DNA of 64,000 nucleotides from Nymphaea colorata (Eukaryota > Streptophyta > Magnoliopsida > Nymphaeales > Nymphaeaceae), in assembly GCF_008831285.2 (NCBI RefSeq), contig NC_045141.1, positions 12,138,106-12,202,105 of the forward strand, in the 5' to 3' direction. How positions within the stretch are numbered: the stretch's first letter is position 1; the number at the start of each line of letters is the position of its first letter. The notes under the pieces were generated by a model. It saw only the letters and a program-made list of their open reading frames with translations. It did not search any database and was not told the DNA's origin. A program made the translations under genes and the position numbers. Positions 22,110 through 33,791 of the stretch are shown here, piece after piece.

Positions 22110-22533
22110 CTACATCTTAGCCATAAAGTGCACTCCTTTGCTATGAAACCTCTTCATGATCCTCCCGACCTCTCCACCGTCTCCATCGAAGTAGACATTC
22201 TTATCAAACCAATCTCTCCAGTCCGGCAACAGAGAGGTCAGGAGATTGATGAACTCTTCCCCTGGCTTGCTCCTTGGGCATGTCCCCAAGTGTCAGCCAT
22301 GCCTGCTGCATCGCCATGAAGCTATGGTCAGTAAAGTAAGTAAGCAACCTATGCAAGAGTTGATCACTGATATTAACAAAAGAAGGCTTGCTCTTAAGAC
22401 GAGCAAGAGATTTGGTGCTTTCCTCATTTCGGCAGCCACCAGGCAATCGATTGAACGGGAACTCAAAATCCACAAAGTATCTCGGATTTAAGCAGAAAAA
22501 GACAGAGAGCGAGAGAGGAGGGGTAAGGAGCAA
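22110..22533 (-). pseudogene. Gene fragment carried in TIR element copy 2
   Basis: The minus strand reads SKPSFVNISDQLLHRLL, SFMAMQQAWLTLGDMPKEQA, then after a one-base frameshift (an extra G in a run of four near 22253) INLLTSLLPDWRDWF, GRIMKRFHSKGVHFMAKM and a stop at 22110-22112. The composition and the clean C-terminus look like real protein, unlike the rest of the element, so a captured host exon is likely. I do not recognise the family with confidence; the LGDMPKEQA stretch is weakly reminiscent of acyl-CoA-binding domains. Confidence 0.45.
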
Positions 22534-22985
22534 CTGGCGGTGGAATTCTTCACGGTTCCATCAATACAAAAAGAAGCAATCAGAGAAAAAACTCATAGGG
22601 CAGTAACAGAGGGCAGCAAATCAACTTTTTCTCATTAAGATTTCATGTTTATGCAAAAAAACATCAAACCGGCAAAGAGGGACGCAGAGACAAGGCAACA
22701 AATGAAACGCCCAAATCTAGAAGGAGGAGAAGCGAGAAAGATATTGAGCAGATTTCATGGTAAAAAAACCCCCTGATCATCGTGCTCCATGGTAAAAAAA
22801 GCCAGAGAGCGGGAGAGGAGTAAGGAGCAACTGGTGGTGGAGAGGGCAGTAACAGAGGGTAGCAAATGAAACGCCCAAATCAAGTTTTTCTCATGAAGAT
22901 TTCATGTTTATGCAAAACAAAACATCAAGCCGGCAAAGAGGGACGCAGAGCCTCCTCAGCAAATGAAACGCCCAAATCTAGAAGA
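22500..22985. repeat. Duplicated block inside TIR element copy 2
   Basis: Text around AAGGAGCAACTGG, TTTTTCTCATNAAGATTTCA, CATCAARCCGGCAAAGAGG and AAATGAAACGCCCAAATC occurs at 22500-22725 and again at 22800-22985, with a deletion in one copy. Beyond it, 22990-23160 is GA-rich. Confidence 0.75.
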
Positions 22986-23395
22986 ACTTAGGGCAAGAGA
23001 GAAAGGGAAGGCATCAGAGAGAGAAAGGGAGAAAGCATACCAGCGAAGGAGCAGAGAGGCGACGGCGGAATGGAGAGGCGACGGCGCAGTGGAGAAGCGA
23101 CGGTGTAGCGGAGAGGCGAGCTCGTTCTACTGTGGCACTGTGGTAAGACGGTGAGAAGGCAAGAGGGAGCAGGAGCTGCAGAGGTCCAAAAACGGGTGAA
23201 ATTTCACCCGCTCGAAAATCCGAGCTCCGAGCTCGGACTTTCAAGTGGGTGAAATTTCACCCGCTCCCTTTTGAGTTAAACGGGTGAAAATTCACCCCGT
23301 TTGATGGGTTTTTAATCGGGCGGGTGAAATTTCACCCGCTCGTACAGATTTACCCCTCCCCAGGCCATTTCACCCGCCCATCAAACGGGCCCTAA

Positions 23396-23712
23396 GAGAA
23401 GCACCGAAACGTGGTATTTGGATGAAGCGAAATGGAAATATCGATATAGATGGTTTCTCAGATGCAGATTGGGCTAGAAGTGTATCAGCCAGAAAGTCAC
23501 CTACAGGGTCTTGTATTATGGTTGGGGGCAATTTGGTCTCATGGAAGAGTAAAAATAGAAAGTGATTTCAAGATCCAGCGCCGAGGCTGAATGTAGAGCA
23601 ATGGCAAACACTACATGTGAACTCATTTGGCTCAAAGCGATGCTAAAGGAAATAGGCTTTGAACAACCTCGTCCTATGAAGTTGTATTGTGATAATCAAG
23701 CTGCAATATCCC
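23396..23712 (+). pseudogene. Copia RNase H, broken and truncated
   Basis: RNase H text resumes after the TAA duplication: PKRGIWMKRNGNIDIDGFSD, ADWARS, RKSPTGSCIMVGGNLVSWKS, then a frameshift, SSAEAECRAMA, CELIWLKAMLKEIGF and CDNQAAI. The catalytic Asp of DADWA, the Glu of AEAECRA and the Asp of CDNQAAI are all visible. Similarity ends abruptly at about 23712 with no polypurine tract or 3' LTR. Confidence 0.88.
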
Positions 23713-25410
23713 ACAAAACCTTCGGAAACTGATTTGGCTAAAACCGCCATGCCAATTCTGTCGTCTTTGATAAATAGGTAAGGCGAGAGCACAGAAAATT
23801 TCGATGCTGCTTTCTCAAATGTGTGTGAGATCTTCCATTGCTGCTTTCTCAAAGAAAAAGAGAGAGTAAGGAAAAGGAGAAGCAAGGAAATTTCCAACCT
23901 TGGACGACTGCCCTTTATCCTATATATTCACGTCTTGTTTTGAAAATATTAACGCTAAAGACAAAGGCTTTCGTTCTGAGTGGTTACTCTGTATTAGGAA
24001 ATACTTTTCTAGTTTTGTTCGCTATCTCATATGCCTCTTTTGATAAATTTTTTTTATAATATTTCCTCTGATTCGATTGTTTTCTACATTAAAGCGTTTT
24101 GCCCTGTGCACCGAAATACATATATTTTATGACATTACTTAAATTATAAAAATGATGTTTTTTGAAGGATGGATAAAGACGCGACTTTATTTGATAAGTA
24201 TGGAAAATAGAATTGCTCTTTTACAGGGTATTTTGTGCCACTGTATTCATTTGAAACCATCAACATTTCAATTTATGTAGGCTTTCCTGATAAAAGTTGT
24301 GTTGAAGGCAGATATGAAATGGATATAAGGAAAAGTTGAGTGACTAGTTTGGGCATTACAATAATACATGAAGAAAAGTGATGATCACTTTTTTGTTAAG
24401 GCTAGGCACATACTAATATTTGTTATTCAAAAGTTTGAAGTTAGTGAAAATAAAAATTTGAGCATGAGAAAAATATGTGGTTGTTTCAGTATTTGTTGAT
24501 GATCAAAATACTAGCAATGACATTTAAATGAGAATCATCTGCAGATGTTGTGGATTAATTACAAAAATTTCTTGCTTTAAAGACTAATAGCAACTCTGTT
24601 TAGTGCAACTTAGATATTTAAAAGAAACTTTGCAGTTAGCCGCTAGAATAATTAAGCTTCAACGAATTTTTACAAGTTATTTGACACAAATATCAAATTT
24701 AAACGTAAAATTTTAGATCTTTAGATGGCTACATTCTATTTCTTTTGTAAATATTTAGTGTCTTATTCACCAACTTTGCAACAAATAATGTTATTTTCAT
24801 GAATTTATTAAGGCCAAAAGAAGGGTAGGTAATGATGTTAGTCCAATATGTTTGGTGATAAATAATAGAAACTCATTGAAGGCATGCTAGTTATGACTCG
24901 TGGAAAGAATATTGCAACAATGCTTTGTCATAAAAGGTTTGATTCCACAAGACTTAGGAAATGTGATAAGAAATAAGAAATTATGGAGTTGTGACATATA
25001 TTTTGAATCATATGTCTGGGAATGGTCTTTGTTGTTCAGTAAAGAAAAAATCTACGTCATATTAAACAGGTGTGTCCATACACAACTTAATTAGTTGTGA
25101 ATTTAGCTAAGAAGAGCTTAAGTCTTTCAAGAGTCAACGTGTCTCAATAAAGGAAATTTTGGTAGAGATTGTTTATTCAAATTTCAATTGAAAATGATTT
25201 CTTTGGAAAGTATGTTCTTTTCTCTGTGGTTTTTATTGACATTAATCATTCAACAAGTTTCATGTTTACGCCAACTAAAAATATTTTCCCAGTAGTCATG
25301 GTCCTGGAAATAAAGAATAATGTGCTTTGGACTGCATCAAACCCAAGCTAATGAGGAAATCCGATAGTTTGGAAACCAGTTGCATGAGAACTGCTTGAGG
25401 CCATATATGG
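23713..25410. other. AT-rich spacer, no gene supported
   Basis: Low-complexity AT-rich sequence between two copia elements. Isolated fragments look faintly protein-like but no family motif holds over more than a few residues. Possibly very old transposon sequence. Confidence 0.4.
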
Positions 25411-28400
25411 ATTTGTTTAGTCAACATTCGACGTTTTCCCCATGTCAGCTAAAACCAGGTGGCAAGTGCATATATACTTCTTATTGGAGATCCCCACGTA
25501 AAAAGGCATTGTTGACGTCGACCTGGTAGAGATGCCAATTAAATGTAGCAGCAAGAGCAAGTATGCATCAGGTGGTGGCAAAGTTTTCATTATAATCAAT
25601 CTCTTCTGTTTGAGTATAGCTCTTTGCAACAAGTAGGACATTGTATTTTTCAACAGACCCATCAGATTTGCATTTAATCTTGTACACCCATTTGCGTATT
25701 TTGCGTGAGGTTTGTGGAATGAACTAGGCTCAATGTGTTTAGCAAGGTCAGTCATGAAGTAATGGTGTTCTGGGGAGTACCTGTGATCATCTAAATGCGA
25801 AACGATTGAATAACGAGTTCCATGTCTCTTGCTTGTGGCCAACTCCGATGGCCATGATTGGATCCAGAAAAACTTGCAAAGAATTGATAGTCCTTCAGAT
25901 GAGCCGGTGGGTTATGGGTCCTTGTCGGTCGACGGAGGGGTTCATTGGGCATAGGAGGGTCATTGGGACTATTATCAATGGAGAAACTGAGATATAAAGA
26001 AATCGGATTATTGAAAGGCCTGGAAAGCATAATTTCACTCTGGCATTATGTGATTCAAACGATGGCACTTGGTTTGTCAATTCAATTGGAGGTTCTTGAA
26101 TTAGGTTATTTGGTTCAGTGGTTGGATGATGTCTATTATCAATGGAGCAACTGAGATCTAAGGAGATCGGATCATTGAAAGGCCCGGGAAGCACAATTTC
26201 ACTCACATTCTTTTGGTGGTCATTATTGTCAAGGAATGGAAACTCATTTTCATAAAAACAAACATCTCGACTAGTAAAAGTTGTAAGGTTTTCCAAATCA
26301 TATAATTTGTAAGTACTTTGACCGAAATGATATCCTATAAAGATGCATCTTTTTGCTCTATTATCAAATTTGTGTCCCTTATGAATGCTATATGCATAGC
26401 ATAAACATCCAAAAGTACAGAGCTGTTCATATTTGGGGGAACGAGTATACATGATCTCATAAGGAATTTTATTGGCTAAGGCTAGGTAAACAATTCAAGA
26501 GAGAAGATGCCATTAAAATACCCTCTCCCCAAAACTTTATAGGAAGTCCACTTTGGAAGAGACATGCACAAGCAACGTTTAATAAATATCGGTGTTTATG
26601 CTTCACGACTTCATTTTGTTGGGGTGTAGCTGTAGAACTATGTTGATGTTCAATGACCGTCTCTTTTGAAAAGGATTTGGTATCACATGAAGAAAAAACT
26701 CAGTCCCATTTTCACTTCGTATTTTCTTGATTTTGACGTCAAATTGGTTTTCAACAAGTTTAACAAAGTCTTTGATAATAGGGAAAATATCATCTTTATA
26801 TTTGACCAAATAAATCCAAATGGCATGAGCAAAATCATTTACTATAATAAAAAAATAGTGAGCAGCACTAAAAGATGGAGTTTTATATGGTCCCCATACA
26901 TCACAATAAATCATGAATCAAATCAAAAGGGTCAGAAGTAGAAATTTCACTATTTGGAAAAGGAAGACAACAGTCCTTTGTTAGATGGCAAGCATGACAA
27001 TTATCTATAGGCTTTTAAGGGTCAATGACTTTGGTACCAAGCAATGCAGCGGTTCAAGAGTGCATTAACTAGGTTTTGAGTCATCTCAAGTACGTACAAA
27101 CCGCCTTACAATCTGCCGTTCCAATCATACTCGTTGAGTGATGGTCCTACAAAATACACGAGTTATCATTAAACACGCCAATGTTTTTAGAATCTGCACA
27201 TAATTTGGAACTAGAAAGTAAAATGAATTTAACCTCAGGTACACGTTGGACGTCACGGAGAATGAGATTATGGGAAAGTGTCACGTCTCTTGTAAGGGTG
27301 ACGATGGCACGTTTTGCATTGGGTAAAATTACAGACGGGTATTGAGGCTTCTTGGTAGAAGTAAAAGAAATTGGTTTGTTGCATATGTGGTCGGTGGCTC
27401 TGGGTCAAGGATCCATCTTTTGTTAAAGATAAGACAATAAGATAATTTCAAGAATTTACCTGAGAGGCTGGCAATGGGCTCGGTTTTACCTGCATTGGCC
27501 TTCAAAACAATTTCAAGGATTTGCTTTAGGAGGTCAGAACTGGATTGGTTGGAATCGGGCTTGGCATTGTTTGGATTGGTTTTAGTTGATGTAGAGGCAT
27601 TGGCCCTTGGCCTCCAAGATGCATTGGTTGAATTTGGCTTGCTTGTAAACCCAACTAAGAAGCAGCACTTCGTCTTGACATGTCCCAGTTTTTCACAATG
27701 TTCACATTTGAGGCGCGGCTTCCCTCACCCATGACTTTGATATTCTCTCATGTTGCTGTTTTGTTGGTAGATGTTAGCAGCAACGGATTCGACAGCCGGT
27801 GTCACCATGTCCAACTCTTTATGTCTCTCTTCTTGAACGAAATGAGAATTGGCAGCAGTAGGCAAGGGGTCCATAAGCAATATCTGAGTTCGGACCTGAC
27901 CATAATTTTCGTTTAATCCCATTAAAAACTGAATCAATTGGTCACGCTCTTGGAAGTGTGGTCACCTTTTGATAGCGCCGCAATCACAAGTAGGCAAAGA
28001 TGTATGTATATAAAGCGAGCTCATCCCATAGGCCTTTAATTTTGCTGACTGACCTTGTTTGCAATTTACCATTTGGTGTTGAATTTGATAGACGTTGTGC
28101 ATCAGCTTGACCACACCTCATGTTCAAGTCTTTCCATACATGTGCTGCTGAAGTTGCATAGATTGCAGCAGAAATGAGATCTTTATGAATGGCTTTCAAA
28201 ATCCATGATTAGACAAGGTTATTGCAGCAAATCCATGCAGCGACTGAGGAATCCGGTGATGTGGGCTTTGGAATAGATCTGTCCACCAAGCCTGTCTTGT
28301 CCCTGGCACTCAGCGCCATGATCATGGCTATTCACCATGTAGAATAATTGTCTCACGTTAAGCTTTGAGAAACGAGTGGTGTGCCTGGCCCATCTGAGTG

Positions 28401-28475
28401 GTGAATGTAATATAGGCTGTCTTCTTTCATATGGTTTCCTTGTGATGGCTGTCCGAGACCCATATCGTTTGCCAT
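25411..28475 (-). mobile_element. Ty1-copia retrotransposon, minus strand, 3'-truncated
   Basis: On the minus strand the order is gag (28475 down to about 27640), protease, integrase (about 27000-26000), linker and the first part of RT (to 25411). The RT beyond DVNNAFLRGDL and YMHLPPGF is missing, as are RNase H and the 3' LTR. It is close in sequence style to the copia at 8307-10437 (the same TFTSRDV block after the integrase) and unlike the composite element, so the two probably belong to one lineage. Confidence 0.88.
25411..28475 (-). pseudogene. Copia gag-pol of the minus-strand element, broken
   Basis: Gag opens with MANDMGLGQPS and EDSLYYIHHSDGPG. Capsid blocks follow (AAIYATSAAHVWKDL, FLMGLNENYGQVR). 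The nucleocapsid knuckle C-x2-C-x4-H-x4-C reads CEHCEKLGHVKTKC (27665-27706). Protease starts WILDP, but one missing G shifts the frame exactly at the active-site loop. Integrase core text is YCDVWGPYKTPSFS and RSENGTEFF, where the usual D-N-G has become E-N-G, so a catalytic Asp is lost. The integrase C-terminal block is KRCIFIGYHFGQSTYKLYDL. RT starts SFHKPHAKYANGC with frameshifts. It is inactive. Confidence 0.85.
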
Positions 28476-28492
28476 TCTCCTCTATTATGAAT

Positions 28493-28509
28493 GCTCTGTT
28501 ACCGTGCCA
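28493..28509 (-). other. Degenerate copia primer-binding site
   Basis: The minus strand reads TGGCACGGTAACAGAGC, a variant of the GGTATCAGAGC tRNA-Met-complementary site, 17 bp before the gag ATG at 28475. One T-to-A change lies in the core. Confidence 0.55.
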
Positions 28510-28512
28510 GAA

Positions 28513-28670
28513 GTTATGAACTAAGAGAGGAGAAGGCGGGAAAAAGAAAACGGAAGGAAGAGGCGAGCATGGTTACATCAAAGAAATCTAATCTCTTTTC
28601 TAAAATCTTGCCAACATTTCCTATAAAGCTGCAACAACATCCCAACCAAATCTGTGATAATATTAACACA
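28513..28670 (-). mobile_element. Probable 5' LTR remnant of the minus-strand copia
   Basis: On the minus strand it runs from TGTTAATATTATCACAG to the primer-binding site. The TGTTAAT start is typical of copia LTRs. About 158 bp is short for an LTR, so this is either a small LTR or a truncated one; with no 3' LTR in the window the boundary cannot be tested. Confidence 0.35.
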
Positions 28671-31367
28671 TTTCTAGATTTAATTATACAAACCTGACAT
28701 GAGCATGTTTATAATTCATAGTACGAGACAAACATTTCAGTTATTTCATCCAATAATGTAGTTAAATAATATCTGATTGGTTCTTCTTTAGGTGTCCAGT
28801 CATTTTGCATATCTACTGAAGTTGTCTAAAGGAAAAAAATATTTTGAAAGATCACTAGATTTTACAGTGAACTAATATGAAAAATTCCACTCATGAATTA
28901 AATCTGTTGGTTCTAAAATGCATTAGCTAGATGAGAAAAAATTGGAGTTGGAAACATTATTTCATTAAAGATAAAGACGTTTCCAATTAGAATTGTTTTG
29001 AATATGGATAAAGTCTTAGGTTTGAAGTTGTGCCAATGAATGTAAAGAGAACCTTTATTCATGATAACTTAGATCGACATATATATGATATAACATAAAG
29101 TTTTCATATGACACAAATTAAAAAAGACTTGTATAGGATGAAGTCATCTTCTAATTAATGACACAAATTGTTTTGAGTTATTTGTGTGGAAGTATTAAAT
29201 AAAGACCTTTTTACATTCTTGTTTGCTTGCAAAGAAACTTTTAGAGAATTAATTTATTATTTTTATTGCTTTATAATATTGACATCCTCAATATTGGTGA
29301 GAATGCTAAGTTGAAAAAGAATGAGTTAAACAACATTAGGCTATCACTGTTGCTTTAAAAAATTAACTTTAAGTCGGCTCCTATAGTATTTGGCATAGGT
29401 ACACAAACTTGACAATGTACATATCATTAGGTGAAATGGGAGAACATTGAAAGTTTGGTCTTAGCTCAACCAAAAAGTGGCTTAATGATATGATTGCTTT
29501 ATATGGTAGATAATCTCATTTGGAAAATCGCTAACCATGTTTGTCAAAATAATTTATATAGTCTCTATAAATATAAGTTCGTTCCTGATGAGGAGACGAG
29601 AAGAAAGGCCACTATACATGTATATAGCATGTTGCTACAGATATTGTTAACTGGTTTTAGATGCCCATGGTTTTCTCGGTTATTTTTTTAGCAAAGCTAA
29701 AACCTTGGCCATCTTTTTAGAAAAGAAAATTTCTTAGAATTTTTGAAAAAGTAAAAAAAATGAAAAACATCAAAATAGCTGAATAAAATCATTAAAATGA
29801 CGTTTGGCAATTTTTAGTTTTCATTGTTTTTAACGTCTTTATCTGGTCTTTTTTCGAAAAACATGGGTTTGTTGCGACAATGATTCAGAGACATTCAAGA
29901 GAGAAACCAGGCCCTTCTTATATCACCATGTCACTTAGGCCTGTGCTCATCGAGGGTACTGGTGACGGCTAAGGAGAAATCCATCAACATTGGCCATGAT
30001 TTTCCAGTGCAGGGGAGTTGCTGACTCTCCTTCTTGTAGCATCCCTTCAAATCCTTGACAGCAGCCCCTCTGCATATGCCGGTGGTTTAAGTTAATATCT
30101 TCTGTTCAATATCTTTCCCGTTTCAGACCACTGTGGGTTATTTTCATTAAGGTTTAAGGTAGTGATCTTCTGTTCAATATTTTTCCTGATTCAGCCCACT
30201 GTGGGTTATTTTCATTAATAAGCCGGAGGGTCTAAGCTCAACTCCAAACGACAGGGATGGAAAGACTTTGTTAACCAGTTCTGATCATCTTCTCTTTTGT
30301 TTACACCTGAGCACGGAGAGGGCGATTAGATATCGCTTCGTCCAGAATCCGAGACACTTATTGTGGCAGAGGGTCGATTAAGAGAGCAGTGGCGGAACCA
30401 CACACCAGCTTCACAAAGTTAGTTCAATATTATGTTAATATTTTGATATATTTTATTGTTATACATATAAGTGCCCCATACAAAGCAAAGACAATAAATG
30501 AGGCACCATTGATGTGCAGGTTCAGCAGATCTTATGCCCACATAGGGGCAGAGGGAAGGGGCGCCGGCCTCCCATCTTCAGATTTTGAGAAAAAAAAGTT
30601 GGCTTACAGTAATTTTGAAACTTTTTAATTTGGCTTCCTTAGAAATTCTGAAAAATATTGTTCGGCACCTGTACTGTATAAAAATTGAACTTAACGGACC
30701 ACCCACCATAATATAGCTTGTTTTAAAGAGGTGTCAGGTTTAATGACTCCATTGAACTTTCAGTGGCAACAAATTGCCAAAGGCTTTTGGTATTGTCAAA
30801 ATTTAGGAGTAGATGTGTGCAAAGTTTCCTCCAATTAGGCGCAAAACCAACATCTATTAGCTAAGCTGAACCCCATTTATTTTTTGCAATCGATGATGCT
30901 CCTCCTCAGCGTCAGTATATATATGTTTTTTTAGAAACCTTATTTTCTCATTCTATAAGTGGTGTTTTAATCATTACACACCCATGTGCATCCACAAAAG
31001 TACGCATATAACCAGTTTTGCATATAGTGACGTTTCTGTTTTAGGATCAGTATGTTTACTCATTTGTCGTCAGTAAATGTCATCTTCTAATATGCCTATT
31101 TTTTTTCACGCCAGTAAAAGCCTGTATTTTCTGCCGTGCCTACTTACATTCCGGGATAGCATCATTGTTCCATATGCTCAACCCCCTACCATCAACCTGA
31201 TTTCCATGCCCGATACGGTTATGTAGGTCTCCTCTTGTGAAGTTCCATACAACTTCACCAAAGTCCAACGGAGTATTCTCTGCTTCTTTTTTTAAGTCGC
31301 ATAGGAGGCCTTTTTAGCTCCATGACATAGACGACATCATTTTGTTTCTTACATTTCATGGAGAACA
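28671..31367. other. AT-rich spacer with short repeats, no gene supported
   Basis: Holds a 67/68-bp tandem duplication (30084-30218), an isolated hAT-type end CAGTGGCGGAACC at 30387-30399 and MITE-like text near 30540-30670. A 65-codon frame at 29494-29691 has no recognisable family. Confidence 0.45.
30084..30218. repeat. 67/68-bp tandem duplication
   Basis: Two units each contain ATCTTCTGTTCAATAT and CCACTGTGGGTTATTTTCAT, starting at GGTTTAA (30084 and 30151), with several differences. Confidence 0.8.
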
Positions 31368-31524
31368 TATATATATATATATATATATGAAGGGCCTTAT
31401 GCCAGTAGATCTGAATTTGAGGCAGACTCCAAATTTGATTGCATGAATCTGTTTGCATTTCAAATTTTATTTTGGTTTTTGGAGAGCTTTAGAAAAATAA
31501 GGTTTGTTTTGAAAAGAGAGAAAG

Positions 31525-31597
<73 letters not shown>

Positions 31598-31930
31598 GGA
31601 TCTTATGCCAGTTAGATCTGAATTTGAGGCAGACTCCAAATTTGATTGCATGAATCTGTTTGCATTCCAAATTTTATTTTGGTTTTTAGAGAGCTTTAGA
31701 AAAATAACATTTGTTTTGAAAAAAGAAAAAGATACTCATCGGTCGATACAAAGATATATATATATATATATGAAGGATCTTATGCCAGTTAGATCTGAAT
31801 TTGAGTTAGACTCTAGATTTGATTGCATGAATATGTTTGCATTCCAAATTTTATTTTGGTTTTTGAAGAGCTTTAGAAAAATAACGTTTGTTTTGAAAAT
31901 AGAGAGAAAAATACTCATCCGTTGATACAA
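31368..31930. repeat. Triplicated ~150-bp unit separated by (AT)n arrays
   Basis: Units begin GAAGGRYCTTATGCCAG at 31389, 31595 and 31772. Each runs through AGATCTGAATTTGA, ATTTGATTGCATGAAT, CAAATTTTATTTTGG and TTTGTTTTGAAAA. Each is preceded by (AT)n (31368-31388, 31528-31594 with a central TACATA, 31752-31770). Frames across them repeat but carry no family motif. Confidence 0.9.
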
Positions 31931-32630
31931 AGATTGACTATTCCCGACATTTTTACTAGGGATAATTAATTTGAGGACTATGCTTATTTTTTATGCATTT
32001 CATTTCACTTAAACATCTTCTTCACTCTAAATGTGGTGTGGTGATTGGAAATAATGTTGAATATTGATATTTTAAAGACTTTTAGATGAGAAAATTTTAA
32101 AGTATCATTTGAGAGAATACACTGTTTTCATTTGAGAGGATTTTGAATAAAAAAAAAACATTGCAAATATCATATGGAAATCTTTGAAAACTAATGTAAA
32201 TATTTTGAGTATTTCTTTTGAAATCAATTTTGTGTTTCATTAGGATCGTAAGTAGGTTTAAGATTTTTGCTTTAATTTAGTTACTACCTAGCTACAATTC
32301 CATTTTATCTTGTTTAATTTCTCTTAGAGAAGTGCTTGTGATCATGTCTGATTTTAACAAGTGCATGTGAATGCATGAATGGATTGATTCTATATGTTTA
32401 GAAATAAATTATTTATTTCTACCATCACATAAATCTGGATTAGTTAAAGTGCTTGCATATTTTGTCATAACCTTTTATGTAAAGAAAGAAAAGTTTTTGA
32501 AAGTGGAATAAAGTTGTAAACCATTAAGAAAGATTCCAACATTGAGTCATTACTTGAGTTTTAGTCTTAATAAACTCAATAAATAAAACTTAAAATTTTA
32601 GTTCTTAGAAAAAAGATATTTAAATAAATA

Positions 32631-32632
<2 letters not shown>

Positions 32633-32667
<35 letters not shown>

Positions 32668-32688
32668 TGTGTGTGTGTGTGTGTGTGT
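32633..32688. repeat. Compound (AT)n(GT)n microsatellite
   Basis: About 15 AT units, then AGAT, then about 10 GT units. Confidence 0.92.
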
Positions 32689-33698
32689 TCATTCATAATA
32701 GATGATTTTATGCCAAAAGAAACAGAGAGAAAGACAAAGAAGTTGAAAGAGATGATTTTTTTCAACCTTTTCTTTTCGTTTTCAAACTCAGATTCTATTA
32801 GTAACTGTCTTTACTACCAGGCCTATCCAATTGAGCCTTGAATCATGTGAATTATTGCTGGGCAAAACCTGACGCATTCATATTTTTTGTTCCTTTGACA
32901 TAAAATCATCACTTAGAAATTTCTACTCATCTCTATGTCATCCCTTATTCAAAGCTCAACGACTTGTTTTGGATGAGAGAGAACGAGAGAGTTGCTGAGG
33001 TCGTAGAAAAAATTGGCACGGTGGTCAATGGTGATTATGCAGCCAGTTTGAGAATTTCCTCGCTACTTACTTGTCACGTCTATATTTCAATTACAATAAA
33101 TATTTCGAACGATATGCTCAACAAAGAAACGTGCGAATTTAATATACAAGTTGGACTTTGTAAGTAAGGTTGTTAAGTTCATAAAGTTTAATCTATATAT
33201 TGGATTTACTGATGATGCCGGTGTGCATTGAGGAGCCCATGTTCACACACACACACACACACAGTTGCCGGTTAGATTATTTATTTATTTTTTGTTGTGA
33301 AAATTTGTCGTAAAATGCGCATTAGCCATGGTTTCCGTTTGGGGCATAGTTTTTCATGGCATTTAGCTATGATCTTTTATGCTGGAAAATAAAAACTTCA
33401 TACGGTAATAAAGGTAGTCGACATATTTCAATTTCTCACTCTCTGTCTCTCTTTCTCTCTGCATATACATGGGAAATTATAGGTACCAAATATTTAGATG
33501 GTAAATGAATGAGGAACAATGTTAACTTTGGCCTTTTTCATATTTATAGTTGAAAAAAAGATAGTCAGAAAAGGTGACAAGACATTTACATTTAGTTGGT
33601 ATATAAATTTTTCTTTGTTTTTCTTTTAACATCAATCCAAAAAGATATATACTATTTTTTTGTTACCCATATGGCATATAAATGTCTAGCACCTATTA

Positions 33699-33701
<3 letters not shown>

Positions 33702-33788
<87 letters not shown>
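33702..33788. repeat. Compound (CT)n(AT)n microsatellite
   Basis: About 16 CT units followed directly by about 27 AT units. Confidence 0.95.

Positions 33789-33791
<3 letters not shown>

Larger units (their letters stand above)
21036..23392. mobile_element. Non-autonomous PIF/Harbinger-like TIR element (copy 2)
   Basis: Flanked by TAA (21033-21035 and 23393-23395). The ends are a perfect 17-bp inverted repeat, GGGCCCGTTTGATGGGC, the same terminus as copy 1. The left subterminal part has tandem copies of CCCTGTTTGATGCACAGGAA (about 21168-21250). The right subterminal part has several copies of the palindrome GGGTGAAATTTCACCC (about 23197-23340). The interior includes a host-gene-like fragment and a duplicated block. 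No transposase seen. It interrupts the copia RT-RNase H region. Confidence 0.88.
12281..23712 (+). mobile_element. Composite: old Ty1-copia element split by three insertions
   Basis: Pieces of one copia element run left to right in the expected order: LTR end, primer-binding site, leader, gag, protease start | insertion | protease end, integrase, RT | insertion | RT end | insertion | RNase H. At each of the three breaks the two copia flanks become adjacent codons of one frame once the insert and one target duplication are set aside. Removing 6319 bp of inserts leaves about 5.1 kb, the size of a copia element lacking its 3' LTR. Many stops and frameshifts show it has long been dead. The 3' end is lost at about 23712, after the RNase H motif CDNQAAI. 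Confidence 0.92.

Noticed and set aside
22204-22300. Acyl-CoA-binding domain
   Set aside because: Only a nine-residue LGDMPKEQA stretch resembles it; the flanking residues do not fit well enough for a family call.
24340-24620. Faint RT-like text (FVDDQNTSND)
   Set aside because: No neighbouring RT block could be found in any frame, so the match is probably chance.
31368-31930. CRISPR-like spaced repeats
   Set aside because: The three repeats are about 150 bp and the spacers are AT microsatellite; this is plant nuclear DNA.
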